Source: JBCCGG01 sp039029395 (lineage in GTDB: Bacteria; Pseudomonadota; Alphaproteobacteria; Kiloniellales; JAKSDN01). Taken from it: DNA of 5,485 nucleotides. The DNA lies in NCBI GenBank assembly GCA_039029395.1, contig JBCCGG010000092.1, forward strand, positions 1 through 5,485, given 5' to 3'. Each line of letters opens with the position of its first letter. The stretch's first letter is position 1. This document shows, in pieces, positions 4,959-5,485 of this stretch. The notes below the pieces were generated by a model. The model had not been told where the DNA came from and made no database searches. It worked only from the letters and a program-made list of their open reading frames with translations. The position numbers and the translations under genes were made by a program.

Positions 4959-5485
4959 ATGGATCAAGCCGTGGTCAACGCGCCCGAGCTGGACCGTCCG
5001 GGGCTTCAGTGGTTCAACGTGGATCAGCCGCTTTCGCTCGCGAGCTTACGCGGCAAGCTGGTGATCCTGGACTTCTGGACCTTCTGCTGCATCAACTGCC
5101 AGCACGTGATCCCCAGCCTGCGCCAAGTTGAAGAGGCTTTTCCGGAGAGCCTGGTGGTGATCGGCGTGCACAGCCCCAAGTTCGACGCCGAGAAGGATCC
5201 GGCCAATGTGGCCCAGGCGATCGCCCGCTACGGCGTCGCCCATCCGGTGATCCACGACCCGGAGATGGAGCTGTGGCGCCAGTATGCCGTGCGCGCCTGG
5301 CCGACCCTGGCCTTCGTCTCGCCCGAGGGCAAGGTGCTGGGCCAGTTCTCCGGCGAGCCCGATCCCGCCAAGCTGCGTGCCCTGGTGGGCAAGCTGTTGG
5401 GCGAGGCGGAACAGGCCGGCACGCTGGCGCCCGCGCCGCTCGCGCTGAAGGCAGCCGCCCCGGCCGGCGGGCGCTTTCGCTTTCC
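4959..5485 (+). CDS. NHLRC2-like thioredoxin-domain protein, N-terminal part
   Basis: About 175 residues are visible and the frame stays open at the window edge. The sequence follows the thioredoxin domain of NHLRC2-type proteins: LQWFNVDQPLSL (16-27), RGKLVILDFWTF (31-42), then CCINC (43-47) with the redox pair C44-x-x-C47, VVIGVHSPKFDAEKD (66-80), IARYGVAHPVIHDPEM (88-103), and RAWPT (112-116) holding the cis-proline at P115. The CCINC form is shared with human NHLRC2. There is no signal peptide, so a cytoplasmic location is expected, unlike most TlpA-type thioredoxins. An Ala/Pro-rich stretch (150-170) ends in GGRFRF, where family members pass into an NHL beta-propeller; that propeller is expected beyond the window but not seen. 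The reaction and partners of bacterial members are poorly known; a thiol-redox role is inferred from the CxxC. An ordinary TlpA/ResA-like protein is the alternative if no propeller follows. Confidence 0.9.
   Translation, partial: MDQAVVNAPELDRPGLQWFNVDQPLSLASLRGKLVILDFWTFCCINCQHVIPSLRQVEEAFPESLVVIGVHSPKFDAEKDPANVAQAIARYGVAHPVIHDPEMELWRQYAVRAWPTLAFVSPEGKVLGQFSGEPDPAKLRALVGKLLGEAEQAGTLAPAPLALKAAAPAGGRFRF

Overview
The window is high-G+C bacterial DNA with densely packed genes. Codon use is strongly GC-biased. The best-conserved stretches of the solute-binding protein (the Cys376/Cys388 segment) and the NHLRC2-type thioredoxin protein resemble alphaproteobacterial homologues, and a Rhodospirillales-like organism would fit. 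This placement is an inference from protein style, not a database match. No rRNA, tRNA, insertion sequence, CRISPR array, phage gene or toxin system was seen.

Layout, left to right. Positions 1-1021 (minus strand) hold an inner-membrane permease of the DppB/OppB family whose 3' end lies outside the window and whose C-terminus looks atypical. Positions 1022-1082 form a short spacer with two interlocked, mutually exclusive 8-bp inverted repeats. Positions 1083-2684 (minus) encode a periplasmic family-5 peptide-type solute-binding protein. Its upstream region (2685-2854) carries an exact 11-bp direct repeat flanking a possible hairpin, and a weak promoter candidate. Positions 2855-4081 (minus) encode a cytoplasmic metal-dependent amidohydrolase of the peptidase/imidazolonepropionase-like group. 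The divergent spacer 4082-4263 contains a GTCACGTGAC palindrome. Positions 4264-4803 (plus) encode a small exported four-cysteine protein of unknown function. A 155-bp spacer with small repeats follows, and from 4959 to the right edge runs the N-terminal part of an NHLRC2-like thioredoxin/NHL protein on the plus strand.

How the genes may work together. The three minus-strand genes suggest a peptide acquisition module: the binding protein captures a peptide-like ligand in the periplasm, the permease (with partners expected left of the window) imports it, and the amidohydrolase, whose relatives include dipeptidases, could cleave it in the cytoplasm. The structured spacer between the binding-protein and permease genes fits the usual need for more binding protein than permease. 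The two plus-strand genes have no evident link to this module.

No clearly new multi-gene system is visible. The items most worth checking are the structured spacer at 1035-1069, the repeat-hairpin-repeat leader at 2710-2760, the odd permease C-terminus, and the uncharacterised exported protein.
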